A stretch of 64,000 nt of DNA, from assembly GCF_008039565.1 (NCBI RefSeq), contig NZ_VDUX01000003.1:248001-312000 (forward strand), given 5' to 3'. The notes beneath the pieces are model-generated. The model had not been told where the DNA came from. It saw only the letters and a program-made list of their open reading frames with translations, and searched no databases. The DNA comes from Aeromicrobium terrae. GTDB lineage: Bacteria > Actinomycetota > Actinomycetes > Propionibacteriales > Nocardioidaceae. How positions within the stretch are numbered: position 1 is the stretch's first letter; each line of letters opens with the position of its first letter. Below are positions 51,502 to 61,351 of the stretch, piece after piece. Position numbers and translations under genes: made by a program.

Positions 51502-54500
51502 ACAGTCGCCTCCAAGCCCACGATCTTCTTGAGGGCACTGCCGAACTTCGGGTAGTTGACCTTCACACCGTCGTCGAGGTCGATGGCGATGTTCTGCGAC
51601 GCCAGGGGGTAGAGCACGTCGTGCTCGTACTCGTCCAGCTCCAGCAGGATCTTGCGGAGCCGATCGGCTTCCTTCGCATTGTTCGAACGCTCGGCGTGGT
51701 CGAGGCTCGCCTTGAGCTTGGCCTGGAACTCGCGAAGGTACTCGTTCAGCACCGTCGAGACGGTCGATGGCGTGTACCGGTGCATGTAGATGAGGGCGTT
51801 GAACGAGCCCCTCGGGCTGGAGAAGAGCCAGTAGATCGGGCGCTTCTTGTAGCGCTTCCAGTGGTCGTCGAAGAACGACCTCGTGAAGTAGTCTCGCAAG
51901 TTCCTGACACCAAGAGCGTCGTTGACGAAGCGAAGATTCTCCTCGAAGTGCTCGTCGCCGAACGCCACGCGGAGGAAGTGTCGGAAACGCTCGACAATGT
52001 CGTCCTCGAACCAGTCCCCGTCGACGATCGGGATGACGTTGTCCGCGTCCGGCGTGAAGCTCGGCGACGCAATCCTTTCGAGGTAATCCCGCAGCGTCGC
52101 ACCCTGATCGGCCAGAATCAGGCCCGGCTGATCGAGCGCGAAACGACCGAACATGCAGCCAACCGCGTACGACACAAGGTCAATCACGGCGTCCCGACGT
52201 TCCAACGAATGGAGATCACCCTCCGCTCGCCTGCTGAATCGGAACGCCGGATCGGCGAGCAGCGAACTTGGAGCCTTGCCGGTAGCGGAGGTTGCGCCCA
52301 CGAGGCCAACGGCACGACGCATCACATCGTTAACCGTCGCCTCGATTGACTTCATTTCACTCACGCAGTCTCGCCGAGCTCGAACCATCTGTTCGAAAGC
52401 AGCTTCCAACGACCTGCCTGCGGCCCGGTGGGCCACCAACTCTGAGCCAACGAAGTCTGGAGACGTTTCCTGTGTGTCCCAATCGGCCTTCGACAGCGCA
52501 ACCGCCCGTGTCGAGAGTGCCCGAAGGTTGGAAGCCACGTCACTGTCGACCTCGACAATCGGCAACTCCGCGACCATCCCCGTTTGAACGTTCAGGGTCG
52601 AGCCCTTCACCTCGACGAGCTGTCGACCAACATCTGAGTTCAGCTGCGCAAGCAGGTCAAACGATCCCGAGCCGAAGATGGCCGGCGCCGCATCATTGAA
52701 GCCGTGCCCTGCCGGACGCCACCTGAAACTGGTGGCTCCAGTACCGACCTTTCCCCAGGTCACGCCCTCGCGGAACATGTACTGCACGTTTTGCGGACGT
52801 GACTTCAACGAACCATCAGGATTCCGATAGTTCTTAATGCGATAGCCGTCGTTCTCCCAATCCATCACGTAGATACACCCGGCGTACCACTTACGAAACT
52901 CGCCAGCCTTGTCGGTATGGACCCATCGCCTTTCCCGACCCACGCGATCACTCGAAACTTCCCAATGGAAACGCATAAACAGGTCGTCATTACGCGTCCC
53001 GACCCCTGCCTTGATCTCGAACTTGTCGCCGATCAGCGGCCCGCCATACAGCTCCACCAACTGGGGATCGGCCCAGTAGGCGATGGGGGCTCCTGGGATG
53101 GCCGTGAGGTCGACGTCGAGGCGGTAGGCCCACTCGCAATCTTCAGTGCGGATTGCCTCGAGAAGGCGGTTCCGTTTGGCGGCCTCACTCAACGGCTCCA
53201 AGCGTACGAAGATGCAGTCGTGGTGTCCCACCGACGGCATGTTCGTGAAAGCGAAGGCCGTGTTCGCGCCGAAGATGTCGGGGTGGTTAGAGACGTCGCG
53301 GAGGTGAACGAACGAGTGAAGCGTTCGCTGCCTAAGCAGGTCCTCACGGAAGCTTTCGAACGACTTGATCGTCATCCAGGTATCCCCGACGATCATTGCC
53401 ACAACGCCTGAACCTTGAGCAAAACGGGCGGCGCGCGAGACGAAGCACGCGTACAGGTCCTGCTTCTCTCTTGGGTAGGCATTCTTCAGCAGATCAGACA
53501 GTTCGCCTGACATGTTGCCAGCTCCCATATAGGGCGGGTTGGCAACCACGACGGCGTACGTGCGAGCGAGAAAGCCCGCTTGATGTAGCACTCGCCTAGC
53601 CCGCTCGATTGTGTCCGCGTTGAGTATGTCGCCGGCGTCATCAACAGACTCGAGGCGGCGCGTGAGCTCAACGGTCAACTCTGGGGCCGGCTCGATCAGC
53701 GCGCCCATCAGGTCTGCGTGCTCGAACTGACTCCAGAACGCGATTTCCTCGTCGCGATCACCACCGCGAGAAACAAGGAAGTTCAGTTCGTCTGGGCCAA
53801 ACCGAATCGGCTCGATCACGCATATCTTCGGCTCGATCTGCTTGTTGAAGAACGTGCGCTGTTTGGCGCGAGCCTTCATCGTCAGCGCGAAGGCCGCGAG
53901 CGCTCCTGCGCGGGGGTCGATCTCTGTGCCGTATAGGTTGTGCGCGAGGATCAATCCCGGGATGCCGGACGGGCCGTAGCCCTCCTCCTCGTAAATCGCG
54001 TAAAGCAGGTCGAAAGCATACGTGAGCATATGTCCGGAGCCGCATGCCGGGTCGATGACCTTGAGCTCCTCTGGCCCCGCGAGCTTAAGGAAGTCTGGCT
54101 CCCCGTCCGGGGGGATGTAGAAGGCCATCTGCTTCGCCAGCTGCGACGCGGGCCGGTTGAGCATCCAGAGACGCCCCAGTGAGTTCTCGACAAGGTAGCG
54201 GACGATCCAATCGGGGGTGAAAAGCTGAGTTGCCGCAGGGATTTCGCCTGCCCCAGCTCGACGCTTCTTCTTGAAGCCCCCAAAGATCTCCTCCTTCCTA
54301 TCCTCGATATAGAACTGGTAGAGCCAGCCGATGACCTCGACGTCCGTGCACACGTCGTCGGTCAGCACCTTGACCGAACGGTTGAGGACCGAGTCGTCGG
54401 CGAGCAGATTGGCCGGAATAAGAAGTTCGGTGAAGTCGCCCTCACGCTCGAACATGAACGGCATGGCCTTGTGCCAGTAGTTGCAGTATGCCTCGAGCAG

Positions 54501-54941
54501 CAGCGCGTACGCCTCGCCTTGCGGATCACCACTCGCGCGGGTCCCGTCCAGCAATGCGGCGACGGTCTTGCGCGTCGCGATGCCGACGACCTCGTTGTCC
54601 ATCACCCCACGCTTGGCCTCGGCGAGGATCTCCGGCTGGCCGACCTCCACGCCGGCCTGGGGCGAGACAACACCGATACCGGTGTAGCCGTTGGCATCCA
54701 TGAAGCGCAGCGCGATGATCCGGTTGAACCAGGTGTAGGCGACTTTGTCGGCGACCGCAGCTCGGCCCTTGTCTCCGCCGCCCGCGACCGAAACTGCCTT
54801 CTCCAAGGCGGCAACCGCCTTCGCCAGCTCCACTCGCTCCGACGATCCGGGCGCCAGCACCGCAGCGATGCGCGCGGTGACCTCGCGGATGAGCTCCTTG
54901 CGAGCCCAGGTCGCGAAGTTCTTCAGTGGTGCGGTTTCCAT
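51498..54941 (-). CDS. pglX: BREX adenine-specific DNA methyltransferase PglX
   Basis: An 1147-residue methyltransferase that marks host DNA at a non-palindromic adenine site. The SAM motif I is DPACGSGH (297-304) and the catalytic motif IV is NPPY (468-471). A long C-terminal specificity region follows. The start ATG shares one base with the brxC stop (TGATG at 54941). Codon use is visibly less GC-rich than in flanking host genes, consistent with transfer. No internal stop or frameshift is seen, so phase-variable loss is not evident. Confidence 0.95.
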   Translation of the reverse strand: METAPLKNFATWARKELIREVTARIAAVLAPGSSERVELAKAVAALEKAVSVAGGGDKGRAAVADKVAYTWFNRIIALRFMDANGYTGIGVVSPQAGVEVGQPEILAEAKRGVMDNEVVGIATRKTVAALLDGTRASGDPQGEAYALLLEAYCNYWHKAMPFMFEREGDFTELLIPANLLADDSVLNRSVKVLTDDVCTDVEVIGWLYQFYIEDRKEEIFGGFKKKRRAGAGEIPAATQLFTPDWIVRYLVENSLGRLWMLNRPASQLAKQMAFYIPPDGEPDFLKLAGPEELKVIDPACGSGHMLTYAFDLLYAIYEEEGYGPSGIPGLILAHNLYGTEIDPRAGALAAFALTMKARAKQRTFFNKQIEPKICVIEPIRFGPDELNFLVSRGGDRDEEIAFWSQFEHADLMGALIEPAPELTVELTRRLESVDDAGDILNADTIERARRVLHQAGFLARTYAVVVANPPYMGAGNMSGELSDLLKNAYPREKQDLYACFVSRAARFAQGSGVVAMIVGDTWMTIKSFESFREDLLRQRTLHSFVHLRDVSNHPDIFGANTAFAFTNMPSVGHHDCIFVRLEPLSEAAKRNRLLEAIRTEDCEWAYRLDVDLTAIPGAPIAYWADPQLVELYGGPLIGDKFEIKAGVGTRNDDLFMRFHWEVSSDRVGRERRWVHTDKAGEFRKWYAGCIYVMDWENDGYRIKNYRNPDGSLKSRPQNVQYMFREGVTWGKVGTGATSFRWRPAGHGFNDAAPAIFGSGSFDLLAQLNSDVGRQLVEVKGSTLNVQTGMVAELPIVEVDSDVASNLRALSTRAVALSKADWDTQETSPDFVGSELVAHRAAGRSLEAAFEQMVRARRDCVSEMKSIEATVNDVMRRAVGLVGATSATGKAPSSLLADPAFRFSRRAEGDLHSLERRDAVIDLVSYAVGCMFGRFALDQPGLILADQGATLRDYLERIASPSFTPDADNVIPIVDGDWFEDDIVERFRHFLRVAFGDEHFEENLRFVNDALGVRNLRDYFTRSFFDDHWKRYKKRPIYWLFSSPRGSFNALIYMHRYTPSTVSTVLNEYLREFQAKLKASLDHAERSNNAKEADRLRKILLELDEYEHDVLYPLASQNIAIDLDDGVKVNYPKFGSALKKIVGLEATV

Positions 54942-57900
54942 CAGAGGGTGATTCGCTTTCCGTCGTTGAGGGTCTGGATGAGCGCGCTTCGCAGCGCGGC
55001 GATGTACCTGTCGACGTCCTCGTCAGACTCGAGAACGCCGGAAGCACCCGGAACCGCGATCGTCTTCACGGACACTGTCTGCTTCTTGGGCGCCGGCTCC
55101 GGGTCGGGCTGCGCGGGGGAAGCAGCGAGCAGGTCGAGCAACGACGGGTAGTCACTCGCCTCGAAGTTCGAGCCGATCTGGAGGAGGAGGGCCACCTGGC
55201 TCTCGTGGGCGACGCGGGAAAGCGTCTGGTCGATGCGTTGCGTCACCCTCTGCTGCGCCTCTGGCGTGGCCTTGGCGTAGTAGGTGCCGCCGAGCAACTC
55301 GGTCTTGCGGCCCTCGATGGCTGCCGTCACCGTCGCTCGGTTCGTGGCAACGATGCCGTCAATCTGGCTGCGAAGGTGATCGGTTGCCTGCTTGAGCTGG
55401 GCCATCTTGTTGCCGCGGAATGCATTGGGGTCGGCGAGAGCGGTCTTGATGGGCTCGTCACTGCCCTGCGGCAGGTAGCTGAGGTTGCTGCTGTGCGTCG
55501 AAAGGAGCGTCGCCGCCTCGTCGTAGATCGACCTCTGCGCTCCGTTCAGGAACGACTGGATGGGGTCGATCAGGTTCTCCTTGGCTTCCAGCAGGTCGTC
55601 ACCGAGGTTGAAGCTACTGAGGTACCAATCGTCGGGCTTGCCCACGACCTCCTCGAGGAGGCTGATGGGGCCGCTGAGCTGCTCGACGAATGCGTACTTC
55701 GAACCACTGATCGTCGCCTTCAGCTCGTCGAGCTTGCCCGTCAGCTTGTCTGCCCCGTGGCGAGCAAGCTCTAGCGGATCCTTCGGCGCGTTGCCCTCGT
55801 CGAAGAAGTCGGTGCAGAACTTGCGGAAGCTAGCGACCTTGCGCTCATCGAAGCTCTTCTGCGGCGCGAGGATCTCGTGGCCGTGCTTCTGGGTGTTGCG
55901 CAGCGCGTTTGCGACCTCGCTGCGCTTCAGGACGTTGCCATCGACTGTCACGGTGATCTTCGAGGCACCGATCAGTGAAGCCACGATGACCTCGATCGAC
56001 CCGAGATCCCAGCCGTAGGGCTTCGCCTGGAAGGTGTCGACGATGGTCTTCATCGTCACCTGCTCGCCCTGAGCGTCCTTGCGGAGGATCGTCGACAAGA
56101 CCTCCTCGGCGGGCTGACTGATCTTGAGCAGCGCGTCGGCGTCGAACAGGCCGCTGTCCGGATTTGCGGCATCCGCGACCTGCTGCTCGCTGTAGGTGAC
56201 GCCACCCAGCAGCTTGAGCTGCGTGTAGGTGCGACTGATGAGTTCCTGGAACCCTTCGGTCACGCGGCCGACTGCATCCTGTGAGGACGCGGGAACATCG
56301 GCGGCGTTGATGACGAGGGAGGCCTTGCCCACCGCGCTCCGGATCCGCTGCACAATTTCCTTCTCGCGCTCGCGGTTCAGAGTGGCCTTCGACTGAAGGA
56401 TCTGCTCCTCGATCGCTGATAGCGATGTTGTCCGCTTGCGCTTGGTGTACTTGTCGGTCTTCAGCAGCAGTCGAAGGTCCGAGAGCAGGCGCTCGTCCGG
56501 GTCGAGGATGACCCGGAGTTCGTCCTTGCCCGCGCTATGCATCCGGATCTGCTCCGGCTCGTACGGGTATTCCGGGGTGATGAAGTGGACCGAGAGTTCC
56601 TTCTGCGGGCCGTGGACCTGGTCATCGAGCTTGAAGCCGAACGAGAAGTCCTGGCCGTTCTTGGCGTATCGGATCCTGTTCGTCTTGATCACGTCGCCGG
56701 ACAGGATCTTGAAGAGCTGGGCGCTGACCTCAGAGGCGTCGATGTCGACGTTCTTGATCTCCTCCTCGATGACTTGCTCTTCGTTGGTCAGGTACTCGTA
56801 GGCGTTCCCGTTGCGCTGGATATAGGTCTGCCGCTCCAGCTCGGCAAGCGCCTCCTTGACGTCCTCGGCGAGCGCGGGCAAGTCGAGGCCGAACCGGTCG
56901 TAGACGAGCACAGTCAGGTTGCGCGGGGTGGCCTGGAAGCTGTCGACGTACTTCACGAGGAAGAGCGCCTTGAGGAGCCGGATGGCCAGCTGGTTGTCCA
57001 GGTTGCGCTCCGCAACGTCGATGGACCGTTGCGCAGCAGACTTCAGAGAGGCTCGGATGCCGGCGAACATGTGGTCGAAGGTGGCCAACGTGCCGACCTC
57101 GACATCACCGATGTCCTTGGCAACCTGCTGGACGACACCGAGCATCGACCGCTCGCCGACCGAGCTGTTGCGACCCTCGAACACGTTGTGGTCTGAGATG
57201 CCCTCGATAGCCGCCTGGAACAGCGGGAACTGGTAGCTGACGAACGGGTAGGTGCCGACGAAGTGTGCCTCGTCGGTGTAGTTGCGGTAGGTCTTCGCAC
57301 CATCGACGAAGTCGAATAGCGTCTTGAAGTTGGCCGACTCGACGGCGTAGATCGCCTGGAGGGCAGTCTCGCCGGTGCCGTTCTTCTCCAGCAGGCGCTT
57401 GCGGATGACTTCCTCGACGTCTGCGCTGGTGAGCTTCACGCGGGTCTTGAAGCGTGCCTGGATCTTGGAGAAGTCGTTCCCTTGCTGCCGAGTGCGGTCG
57501 CCGACGACCTTGTCCATATCTTCCTGCGAGGTGACCATCACCCAGGCGCGCCCGCCGCACTTGGTGTTGAGGCTCTCGGCAATGGTCTGGAGGTTGAGCA
57601 TCAGGTGCGTGTTGGAGCCGATGAACTGGCCGACCTCATCGACGTAGAAGTTGAGGCGGTAGCCGTCGGGCTGCTTGTCGAGCCATGCCTTGACCTCGTC
57701 CGCGAAGTCCTCGATCGAGACGGCGTATGACGCCTGGTACTGCTTGATGATGCCGGTGGTCGCCTCACCGTTGACCTCAGCGAACGCGGCGTCGATGTTC
57801 GCGCCCTCGAGGGCACTCTGCTCCCGACCCTGCGACCACGGGATACCGGCGATGCGCTCGAACGCCTCCTTGAACGCATCGTACTGACCCCTCGCATCGA

Positions 57901-58405
57901 GGTCCCGCTCAAAGCGCGCGACATGGCCCTGGTTGCCGTAGTAGCCCCGGCTCTCGTCGAAGACCTTCACGAAGACCTTGAGCAAGGCGTCGGTCTGATC
58001 CTTGGTGATGAGCGTTGCCTTCTGGTCGATGTTGAACAGAAGGCTCTTGGCTGGCATGCGCTCAGCCTTGGTCAGTAGGGCGGGCAGGAATGCACCCGTC
58101 GCCTTGGACCGGAAGCTCTCGGAGACCTGTGCACGGTCGAACTCCTGACCCTCGACGTCCCCGAGGAGATGCGCGAGCATCTTGAGCAGGTGCGACTTAC
58201 CGGAGCCGAAGAAGCCCGAGATCCAGACACCGTTGGCGTTGGTGTAGTTCGTGTAGGCCTCGAGAAGAAGCTCGAGGCCCTTGGCGGCCTCGTTGGTGAG
58301 GACATACTCCTCAACCTCGGTGCCCAGGTGTGCGACGTCGTCCGCCTTGATGACGCCCTCGATTGGGCGCTGGACGTCCTTGGCGAAGATTTCGTTCAGC
58401 TGCAT
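54941..58405 (-). CDS. brxC: BREX ATPase BrxC
   Basis: An 1154-residue P-loop ATPase of the BrxC/PglY family (DUF499-like). Walker A is GFFGSGKSH (64-72), and DEVGQFIG near 255 is the likely Walker B. Long helical segments dominate the second half. It starts 4 bp after brxB and shares one base with pglX. It is required for BREX defence. Confidence 0.95.
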   Translation of the reverse strand: MQLNEIFAKDVQRPIEGVIKADDVAHLGTEVEEYVLTNEAAKGLELLLEAYTNYTNANGVWISGFFGSGKSHLLKMLAHLLGDVEGQEFDRAQVSESFRSKATGAFLPALLTKAERMPAKSLLFNIDQKATLITKDQTDALLKVFVKVFDESRGYYGNQGHVARFERDLDARGQYDAFKEAFERIAGIPWSQGREQSALEGANIDAAFAEVNGEATTGIIKQYQASYAVSIEDFADEVKAWLDKQPDGYRLNFYVDEVGQFIGSNTHLMLNLQTIAESLNTKCGGRAWVMVTSQEDMDKVVGDRTRQQGNDFSKIQARFKTRVKLTSADVEEVIRKRLLEKNGTGETALQAIYAVESANFKTLFDFVDGAKTYRNYTDEAHFVGTYPFVSYQFPLFQAAIEGISDHNVFEGRNSSVGERSMLGVVQQVAKDIGDVEVGTLATFDHMFAGIRASLKSAAQRSIDVAERNLDNQLAIRLLKALFLVKYVDSFQATPRNLTVLVYDRFGLDLPALAEDVKEALAELERQTYIQRNGNAYEYLTNEEQVIEEEIKNVDIDASEVSAQLFKILSGDVIKTNRIRYAKNGQDFSFGFKLDDQVHGPQKELSVHFITPEYPYEPEQIRMHSAGKDELRVILDPDERLLSDLRLLLKTDKYTKRKRTTSLSAIEEQILQSKATLNREREKEIVQRIRSAVGKASLVINAADVPASSQDAVGRVTEGFQELISRTYTQLKLLGGVTYSEQQVADAANPDSGLFDADALLKISQPAEEVLSTILRKDAQGEQVTMKTIVDTFQAKPYGWDLGSIEVIVASLIGASKITVTVDGNVLKRSEVANALRNTQKHGHEILAPQKSFDERKVASFRKFCTDFFDEGNAPKDPLELARHGADKLTGKLDELKATISGSKYAFVEQLSGPISLLEEVVGKPDDWYLSSFNLGDDLLEAKENLIDPIQSFLNGAQRSIYDEAATLLSTHSSNLSYLPQGSDEPIKTALADPNAFRGNKMAQLKQATDHLRSQIDGIVATNRATVTAAIEGRKTELLGGTYYAKATPEAQQRVTQRIDQTLSRVAHESQVALLLQIGSNFEASDYPSLLDLLAASPAQPDPEPAPKKQTVSVKTIAVPGASGVLESDEDVDRYIAALRSALIQTLNDGKRITL

Positions 58406-58409
58406 CGGG

Positions 58410-59012
58410 TCACGCTTCCTGTTCCAAGATGTTCTTGGCTCGGTAGTACTGGTCGTCCTTCAAGCGCCCGAAGAGCACAAGTGACGACCCGAGGGTGTCG
58501 GACTGCTCGTAGCGGCCGGGGAAGAACATGAGCATGGGCTTGCCGGTCACGATGCTCTGAAGGTTGTTGAGCACGTTGTGGGACCGGATGTACGGGAAGA
58601 CCTCGCCGATACCGGTGAGGAAGAAGATGTCGAACTCGCCGTCCTCGATCTTGGCGCGAATCGCCGGCGCGATGTGGAGCTGAGGGTCCAGCATCCCTTG
58701 GAGCATCTCGCGAAAGTCGTCCTTGTCCTGGTCTGGTTCGGCCTGGAGGACCCGCTCCCAGACGCCGCGCTCCATGAGGATCTCGACGGCCAGGTCGTAG
58801 AGGTTGACCTCGCGCACGGTGATGCCGTGCTTCGTCGAGAGCTTGCTCTTGATGCGCTTCTTAGCCTGCGCGACCGCGAGGGACGCCTCGGGTGGGTAGG
58901 GGTAGATGAAGAACGGGACCTCGTTGCTCAGGCCCTCCATCTGAAGGAAGCGCTTCCCGCTGAGGACAGCGAACAGGTGCTCCTCCTGCTTGTGGGTATC
59001 GGCATTCGTCAT
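58410..59012 (-). CDS. brxB: BREX protein BrxB (DUF1788)
   Basis: A 200-residue protein. EVPFFIYPYPPEASLAVAQAKKRIKSKL, REVNLYDLAVEIL and DIFFLTGIGEVFPYIRSHNVLNNLQ are DUF1788 hallmarks of BrxB. It overlaps brxA by four bases (ATGA) and stands 4 bp before brxC. It is essential for BREX activity; the biochemical role is not established. Confidence 0.95.
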   Translation of the reverse strand: MTNADTHKQEEHLFAVLSGKRFLQMEGLSNEVPFFIYPYPPEASLAVAQAKKRIKSKLSTKHGITVREVNLYDLAVEILMERGVWERVLQAEPDQDKDDFREMLQGMLDPQLHIAPAIRAKIEDGEFDIFFLTGIGEVFPYIRSHNVLNNLQSIVTGKPMLMFFPGRYEQSDTLGSSLVLFGRLKDDQYYRAKNILEQEA

Positions 59013-59602
59013 GCGGTGCCGCCCGTCGGAAAGAAGCGGAGGTCGTCGAACAGGGCGTCCTTGAGCCGTGCGGACAGAACGGCCTGATTGATGCGGCCGT
59101 CGTCGGAGATCAGGCCCGCCTCGACGAGCATGCGGAAGACGGTGGAGCGGAGCTTGCGCAAGGTGGTGTCCTTGAGGTTGGCCACTTCTTCATGCCAGAG
59201 CGCCTTGCCCCGGATGAAGCTGTTGAAGTCGTCATGGCCGAGCGTTTGCGCCAGAACGAGGTACCGCTCGCGTACAACCTCCTCAGCGAACTCGCCGATC
59301 AAGTCATAACGGCGGCAGGCAGCGGCCCACATCAGGTAGCCACGCTCGGTCGGCGTGGCGTCGATGAGCAGCTCGAGCTCGGCATCAGTAAGCACGGAGA
59401 GTCGCTGAGCGATCTCACGGGCGAGCCGGAAGCCCGACGAGCGCGTGCGGGCCTGGAGGAGATTGTCTTCCTCGATCAGTTCACGGACCTTCGCCCAATC
59501 CTGCACCTGGAGGTAGAGCGGCGCGGCCACCAGCGCTTCGCGCACGAGAAGGGCGCCAGTCGTGAACGACAGCGCGTACCGCGGACTCGGTCTATTCGTC
59601 AT
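59009..59602 (-). CDS. brxA: BREX protein BrxA (DUF1819)
   Basis: A 197-residue protein. RYALSFTTGALLVREALVAAPLYLQ followed by EIAQRLSVLTDAELELL fits BrxA, a DUF1819 helical protein related to RNA-binding antiterminator NusB-like folds. The start is ATG 59602 with AGGAGG about nine bases before it; a TTG at 59617 is less likely. It is the first gene of the BREX operon. Confidence 0.93.
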   Translation of the reverse strand: MTNRPSPRYALSFTTGALLVREALVAAPLYLQVQDWAKVRELIEEDNLLQARTRSSGFRLAREIAQRLSVLTDAELELLIDATPTERGYLMWAAACRRYDLIGEFAEEVVRERYLVLAQTLGHDDFNSFIRGKALWHEEVANLKDTTLRKLRSTVFRMLVEAGLISDDGRINQAVLSARLKDALFDDLRFFPTGGTA

Positions 59603-59873
59603 GCGGTCCCTCCTCAAAATGCAAAGTCGATCAGGCTATCCCATTGATCAGACACTCTGCGCTGCCCATGACGTGAAAGTTCGAACGATCTAGCCTCGGC
59701 CTGTCACACCCGCGCGGGCGTCACATGGGTATACCGGTCGGTTTCGCCCATTCGAGCCTAATGAAGCGGTGGACCGGATTTCACGGAATCGTTGCACCGG
59801 CAAACATCGAGCCAAAGCAACTACGCGGCGAGCAGACAAGAGATTCCGTGAGGTCCTGAGCCAAACCTCCGCG
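59603..59873. other. 271-bp BREX leader/intergenic region
   Basis: This stretch separates brxA from the MEDS-STAS gene, both on the minus strand. It has lower GC than its surroundings, the palindrome CCCGCGCGGG near 59709-59718 flanked by GTCACA-type repeats, and a GTTCGAAC palindrome near 59680. No convincing -35/-10 pair or BrxR-type regulator gene was found. The BREX promoter must lie here. Confidence 0.5.
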
Positions 59874-60722
59874 CTACTCCCAGGCCGGCGGGAGCGACGC
59901 GACGTCGACGCCGAGGAGATCGGTGAGGCGGCGGAAGACCTCGGGCTCGTCGCGGATCATGAGGTGGCGGCCGGCGTCGCGGAGGCGGTCGGCGAAGCGC
60001 TGGACGGCGACGACGCCGTGGTGGTCGATGAAGGTCAGCTCGGCCAGGTCGAGGACGACGTCCTCGGTGGTGCCGTCGTCGATTGTCAGGAGCTGCTCGA
60101 ACAAGTCAGCAGAAGCGGAGTCGACCTCGCCGGCGACGGCGATGCCGTCGGAGTTGGTGAACAGCTGGAACGGGACGAGCGGGCGGAGGCGGCGGTCGGC
60201 GACCGGGTGGGCGCTGGCGATCGACCCGAGGGCGTCGTCGTCAGTGAGGGACCGGTCGAAGCAGCAGAGGGCGGCGAGCTGGCGGCCGGCCATGCGGCGG
60301 TCGGCGTAGGCCTCCCAGGCGACGTGGTGCAGCCACGCCTCGGCCGGGCCGACGAGTGACGTGACCTCAGCCAGGACGCGCAGGCCGGTGAAGCCGTCGG
60401 CGATGGCCTGGTCGGTGGCGCCCGAGTACAACGCCCACTGGTCCTGGTTCGACATGCGTCGCCCGCCCGGGTAGATCGCGTCGAACGGCATGACCTGCAG
60501 CGTCCCGTCGTCGACGAGCGAGCGCATCGGCTCGAGCTCGCGCACGGCTTTCTCGGCCTCCGGGCCGCCGACGAACGCGAGGCGCTGCCCGAGATCGAGG
60601 CCCTCGTGGAGGAACGGCACGGCCGCGGCGGCGAAGTCGCCGTCCAGCGAGTTGTAGCCCCAGCACGCGTGGCCGTTCAGCCCGATGCCGCCTGGCCGAT
60701 CGGCCAGTCCGTGGAGGCGCAC
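59874..60722 (-). CDS. MEDS-STAS domain protein (anti-sigma factor antagonist-like)
   Basis: A 282-residue protein with a GTG start. Residues 15-165 form a MEDS sensory domain (NGHACWGYNSLDGDFAAAAVPFLHEGLDLGQRLAFVG). Residues about 180-280 form a STAS domain (VVLDLAELTFIDHHGVVAVQRFADRL). In SpoIIAA-like antagonists the loop reads DSSG with a phosphorylatable serine; here it reads DHHG, so regulation by serine phosphorylation seems lost. It may act as a ligand-driven partner of an anti-sigma factor. Confidence 0.88.
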   Translation of the reverse strand: MRLHGLADRPGGIGLNGHACWGYNSLDGDFAAAAVPFLHEGLDLGQRLAFVGGPEAEKAVRELEPMRSLVDDGTLQVMPFDAIYPGGRRMSNQDQWALYSGATDQAIADGFTGLRVLAEVTSLVGPAEAWLHHVAWEAYADRRMAGRQLAALCCFDRSLTDDDALGSIASAHPVADRRLRPLVPFQLFTNSDGIAVAGEVDSASADLFEQLLTIDDGTTEDVVLDLAELTFIDHHGVVAVQRFADRLRDAGRHLMIRDEPEVFRRLTDLLGVDVASLPPAWE

Positions 60723-60803
60723 GTTCGCAGCCTATGCCCGTTCCGTTACCTGTGTCACAGGACTGACACGTGTGCGACGGCCGGGATCGGGAACGTCCTA
60801 GGT

Positions 60804-61343
60804 ATGAGTCACGACAACGGAGAATCCGCAGCCGAGGCCCGCCACGGCCTCATCGACGGCATTGCCGGCAAGGTCAAGGAAGTCGCTGGCGCCGTGACCG
60901 GCAAGGACGACCTCGTCGAAGAGGGACGTCTGCAGCAGGCCGAGGCGCAGCAGCGCAAGGAGGCCGCCACCGAGCAGGCCGTGGCCGACGCGAAGCGCGA
61001 CCAGGCTGCCGAGAACCTGATGGAGACCAACCAGGAAGCGACCGCCGAGAAGGAGGCCGCGCACGACCAGGCCGACGCGGCGCAGCGCGCCGCCGAGCGG
61101 CAGCGGGCCGAGGAGCACTCGGCCGCCGAGCGTGTCGCCGCCGACCAGGAGGAGGCCGAGCGTCGTGCCGCGGAGCATCGCGCCGACGCCGTCGCCGACT
61201 CCAGCCTCCAGGAGGCCCAGGCCGAGACCCGCGACGCCGCTGCCACCGAGCAGCAGGCCGTCAGCGAGCAGGTCCGCCTCGAGCAGGAGGCCACGGCCGC
61301 CGAGCAGGAGGCCGCTCGGCTGCGGTCCGAGACCAACCACTAA
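60804..61343 (+). CDS. CsbD-like coiled-coil stress protein
   Basis: A 179-residue Ala/Glu/Gln-rich protein. The N-terminal GKVKEVAGAVTGKDDLVEEGR resembles CsbD, a general stress motif. The remainder is a single long charged coiled coil without hydrophobic core motifs of known families. GGTATG precedes the start, with no strong ribosome site. The next gene begins 8 bp downstream with AAGGAG, so both are one operon. Confidence 0.75.
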   Translation: MSHDNGESAAEARHGLIDGIAGKVKEVAGAVTGKDDLVEEGRLQQAEAQQRKEAATEQAVADAKRDQAAENLMETNQEATAEKEAAHDQADAAQRAAERQRAEEHSAAERVAADQEEAERRAAEHRADAVADSSLQEAQAETRDAAATEQQAVSEQVRLEQEATAAEQEAARLRSETNH

Positions 61344-61351
61344 GGAGCAGC

